NCBI GenBank assembly: GCA_005881995.1
Contig: VBHV01000574.1
Coordinates: 1-8,207, forward strand
From: Chloroflexota bacterium
Lineage (GTDB): Bacteria > Chloroflexota > Ktedonobacteria > Ktedonobacterales > Ktedonobacteraceae
Direction: 5' to 3'
DNA: 8,207 bases
In this document: positions 6,383-8,207 of the stretch, piece after piece
How positions within the stretch are numbered: the first letter of the stretch is position 1
How the letters are laid out: every line of letters starts with the position of its first letter
Notes under the pieces: model-generated
Database searches by the model: none
The model's input: the letters and a program-made list of their open reading frames with translations, nothing else
What the model was told of the DNA's origin: nothing
Made by a program: the position numbers and the translations under genes

Positions 6383-7828
6383 TTATAAATTGCCACCGCC
6401 GTTCGATAGATCTCGCCTTCCCTGAAAATCGCCTGCGGCGGTTAAGGCAGGTGTTGTGGTGGCGAACTGCGATTGCTGGTATCCCCCGTCACCAACGGCA
6501 AGATAGCGCATCCCGAGGGACTCGACGGCCAGGCGGGAAAGCGCCCGGCGTCCATCAAACACTACCTGGCAATGTGTAAGCCCACTGAAGTCGGCAGCGG
6601 CATACTCCTGGTGGTCCGCTTGTAGTATGATCGCGTGAATTTCGTGCTTATTGCGGTCAGGCAGGGGAGTATAACCCAATGCGCATAACTCTTCGTCGCT
6701 ATAAAGTGGATCATCGGCAAAGACAACCGCGCCGTGGCGTAGCAAGGCCTGCCGGAGCAATGTCGCGCTGGTGAAGGCCGTTTCGCGCACATTCCCACGA
6801 TATGCAACTCCCAGGATAAGTACGGATTGATGGGCAAGTGAACCTGTTACTGCTTCAATTCGCTGCACTGCGTACTCCGCCATGGCATCATTGACTTGGC
6901 GCGCGGCGCGCGGCAACAGCAGGTGAGCCAGCTGGAAGGCTTGCTGCTGCATTTCGTTCTCGAGCAAGCCATTGATGAGAAAATAGGGATAGACAGGGAT
7001 ACAATGACCACCTACACCTACGCCTGGGGTATGAATATGTGAATAAGGCTGCGTGTTCGCGGCAGCGATGGCCGCCGTGACATCGAGTCCGTGCGCATCG
7101 GCGTAACGCGCATATTCATTCGCCAGGGCAATATTCACATCACGATAGGTGGTCTCGATCAGCTTGACAAATTCGGCATCATTGGTCGAGGGCATAGTGA
7201 TAATCTCGGCGTTTAGCACAGAGTGGTAAAATGACTCAGCAGCCATTGTGCTGGCTTCATTGATTCCGCCAACAACCTTTGGATAGTTCTGCAGATCACG
7301 GAAGATATGACCAGATGAGACGCGCTCAGGGCTATAGGCCAGATAAAAGTCTTCACCGGCCTTTAGATTCGATATGCGTTCGAGGATATTCCGCAGGCGC
7401 AGTGCAGTCGTGCCAACGGGGAGCGTTGTCTCGTAGATCACCAACGTCCCAGGCTGCAAACCAGCCCCAATCGCTGCTGTGGCGGCATCAATCGCGTCAA
7501 AGATGACCTCGTGTCGCTCATTGACCATCACCGGCACGATGACAACCACTACGTTAGCCTGGCTCACGGCCCAGGTAGTACCTTGTGTTGCGGAGAGCAA
7601 GCCCATTGATACTAAGGAGCGCACTTCAGAAGCAAGTTCAGGCTCCCCATGAACATAAGATATTCCAGCGTTGACCATTTCAACCACCTGGAGATTAACA
7701 TCGCAACCAATCACTACTCTTCGTCCGTGCCGCGCGTACTGAACTGCAAGAGGAAGACCAATCTTGCCCAGACCAACAACGGACACCATAGGAGCCAAAC
7801 GTTTTATCTCTATTTCATCAAATTGCAT
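6383..7828 (-). CDS. UDP-sugar 6-dehydrogenase (UDP-ManNAc/UDP-GlcNAc dehydrogenase family)
   Basis: This NAD-dependent enzyme oxidises C6 of a UDP-hexose, probably a UDP-N-acetylhexosamine, to the uronic acid in two steps. The 481 residues show the Rossmann loop GLGKIG (19-24), ETTLPVGTT (133-141), YSPERV (165-170), the active-site lysine K222 in EFVKLIETTYRDVNIALANE, the catalytic cysteine C276 in GVGVGGHCIPVYP, and the UDP-binding C-terminal motif GVAYRGNVRET (340-350). HCIPVYPYF is closer to WecC/WbpA-type dehydrogenases than to UDP-glucose dehydrogenase. It is longer than the common 420-440 residues because of a roughly 30-residue Thr/Gly/Asn-rich tail. The ATG at 7828 comes 1 nt after the stop of the upstream oxidoreductase, with GAGGTG just before it. 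It probably acts with that oxidoreductase on a uronic acid sugar, as WbpA and WbpB/WlbA do, but this pairing is inferred. Confidence 0.93.
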   Translation of the reverse strand: MQFDEIEIKRLAPMVSVVGLGKIGLPLAVQYARHGRRVVIGCDVNLQVVEMVNAGISYVHGEPELASEVRSLVSMGLLSATQGTTWAVSQANVVVVIVPVMVNERHEVIFDAIDAATAAIGAGLQPGTLVIYETTLPVGTTALRLRNILERISNLKAGEDFYLAYSPERVSSGHIFRDLQNYPKVVGGINEASTMAAESFYHSVLNAEIITMPSTNDAEFVKLIETTYRDVNIALANEYARYADAHGLDVTAAIAAANTQPYSHIHTPGVGVGGHCIPVYPYFLINGLLENEMQQQAFQLAHLLLPRAARQVNDAMAEYAVQRIEAVTGSLAHQSVLILGVAYRGNVRETAFTSATLLRQALLRHGAVVFADDPLYSDEELCALGYTPLPDRNKHEIHAIILQADHQEYAAADFSGLTHCQVVFDGRRALSRLAVESLGMRYLAVGDGGYQQSQFATTTPALTAAGDFQGRRDLSNGGGNL

Positions 7829-7829
7829 G

Positions 7830-8207
7830 TTACACCTCTACCCCCGCTTCCACGGCCACTTTTGCTGCCTGGACTCCGTGGTCTTCCTGGTAGGCCATGC
7901 TAGAAATCTGGATGGCAGCTTTCAAGACGGCCAGCCCATCTTCACCTGTCACCGAAGGCAGGGCGTCATTATGCAGGGCTGCAAAGATATCCTCGTATTC
8001 CAGGCGCAGCGGCTCTGTTTTTTGCACCTTGAGACGGGTCATGGTTCCCTTGTAGGGGTCAGCCAATTCACATCGAGCATACCAATCGCGCCATTACAGA
8101 AACGCAGGATGCCCAATACCAGGTCCTCATATTTATTGTGAATGCGGCGCTGGGTTTCTGCGTAGACTCGTTCAATTTCTGCATCGGCCAGGTAGCGCAT
8201 TACATCA
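7830..8207 (-). pseudogene. Gfo/Idh/MocA-family sugar-nucleotide oxidoreductase, C-terminal part, frameshifted by an internal deletion
   Basis: From the right edge a frame reads DVMRYLADAEIERVYAETQR, continues through RIHNKYEDLVLGILRF, and reaches IGMLDVNWLTPT. This is typical of the C-terminal domain of WlbA-like UDP-GlcNAcA 3-dehydrogenases. It then hits TGA at 8041-8039. The family pattern resumes in another frame from about 8062 as KGTMTRLKVQKTEPLRLEYE, followed by the conserved TGEDGL and the C-terminus, ending in TAA at 7832-7830. In relatives some 30-40 more residues lie between NWLTPTK and the EPL motif, including a VTGE/RGM-like strand and a DYLTQ-like segment (from memory). Their absence plus the frame change indicates an out-of-frame deletion with its junction at about 8046-8062. 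A TTG at 8066 could start the downstream fragment but has no support as a real gene. The N-terminal NAD domain lies outside the window. If intact, the protein would oxidise C3 of a UDP-uronic acid next to the dehydrogenase. Confidence 0.8.

Noticed and set aside
6373..6396. Upstream GTG start for the GT4 gene, giving 439 residues and a 14-bp overlap
   Set aside because: The family N-terminus begins at the ATG at 6372, which has its own Shine-Dalgarno-like sequence. The extra eight residues are not family-like.
6055..6579. Plus-strand open frame of 174 codons
   Set aside because: It lies antisense across the GT4 and dehydrogenase genes, has an Arg/His-rich composition typical of a shadow frame, and shows no recognisable domain.
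8046..8062. Programmed frameshift or single-base sequencing error in the oxidoreductase
   Set aside because: A one-base correction would rejoin the frames but still leave a gap of about 30-40 residues relative to the family.
7764..8141. Plus-strand open frame of 125 codons over the broken oxidoreductase
   Set aside because: It is antisense to clear family motifs and has no domain or ribosome site that would support it.

Overview
This 8.2 kb window is a compact one-way gene cluster. All eight genes read on the minus strand, so transcription runs from the right edge to the left. The content is surface polysaccharide (capsule, exopolysaccharide or O-antigen-like) biosynthesis. Gaps between genes are 1 to 69 bp and two neighbouring genes overlap by 11 bp, as in an operon. 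No RNA gene, CRISPR array, transposase or attachment site was seen.

Layout in transcription order: (1) 8207-7830, the 3' part of a Gfo/Idh/MocA sugar-nucleotide oxidoreductase that enters from outside the window and is broken by an out-of-frame internal deletion; (2) 7828-6383, an intact UDP-sugar 6-dehydrogenase of the UDP-ManNAc/UDP-GlcNAc dehydrogenase type; (3) 6372-5077, a GT4 glycosyltransferase of the WbuB/WcaI kind; (4) 5007-4300, a PglC/WcaJ-type initiating phosphoglycosyl transferase; (5) 4310-3084, a DegT/DnrJ/EryC1/StrS PLP aminotransferase; (6) 3031-1933, the catalytic half of a CapD/PglF-type UDP-GlcNAc 4,6-dehydratase, also broken by an out-of-frame internal deletion; (7) 1869-115, a Wzz chain-length regulator fused to a BY-type tyrosine kinase; (8) 108-1, the start of a probable membrane protein that leaves the window.

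How the genes fit together: the phosphoglycosyl transferase loads the first sugar phosphate onto undecaprenyl phosphate and the GT4 enzyme extends it. The dehydratase plus aminotransferase would make a 4-amino-4,6-dideoxy sugar nucleotide. The dehydrogenase plus Gfo/Idh oxidoreductase would make a uronic acid sugar, possibly a 3-keto and then 3-amino type. The Wzz/BY-kinase would control chain length and export. Both modified-sugar branches carry a broken gene here, so either the cluster is decaying, or paralogues elsewhere supply these steps, or the assembly is wrong at two points.

Organism: an exact match cannot be read from the sequence. GC content looks close to 50%, Shine-Dalgarno sites are strong and frequent, and Wzz and kinase sit on one polypeptide. 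Together with the general flavour of the proteins this would suit a bacterium such as a Chloroflexota (Ktedonobacteria-like) member, but this placement is a weak inference. Nothing here is clearly a new system. The most notable features are the two parallel gene-breaking deletions, a G7 tract in a hairpin loop at the start of the aminotransferase, a promoter-like site with a perfect palindrome ahead of the kinase, and an unusual Ser/Thr/Pro-rich insertion inside the kinase.
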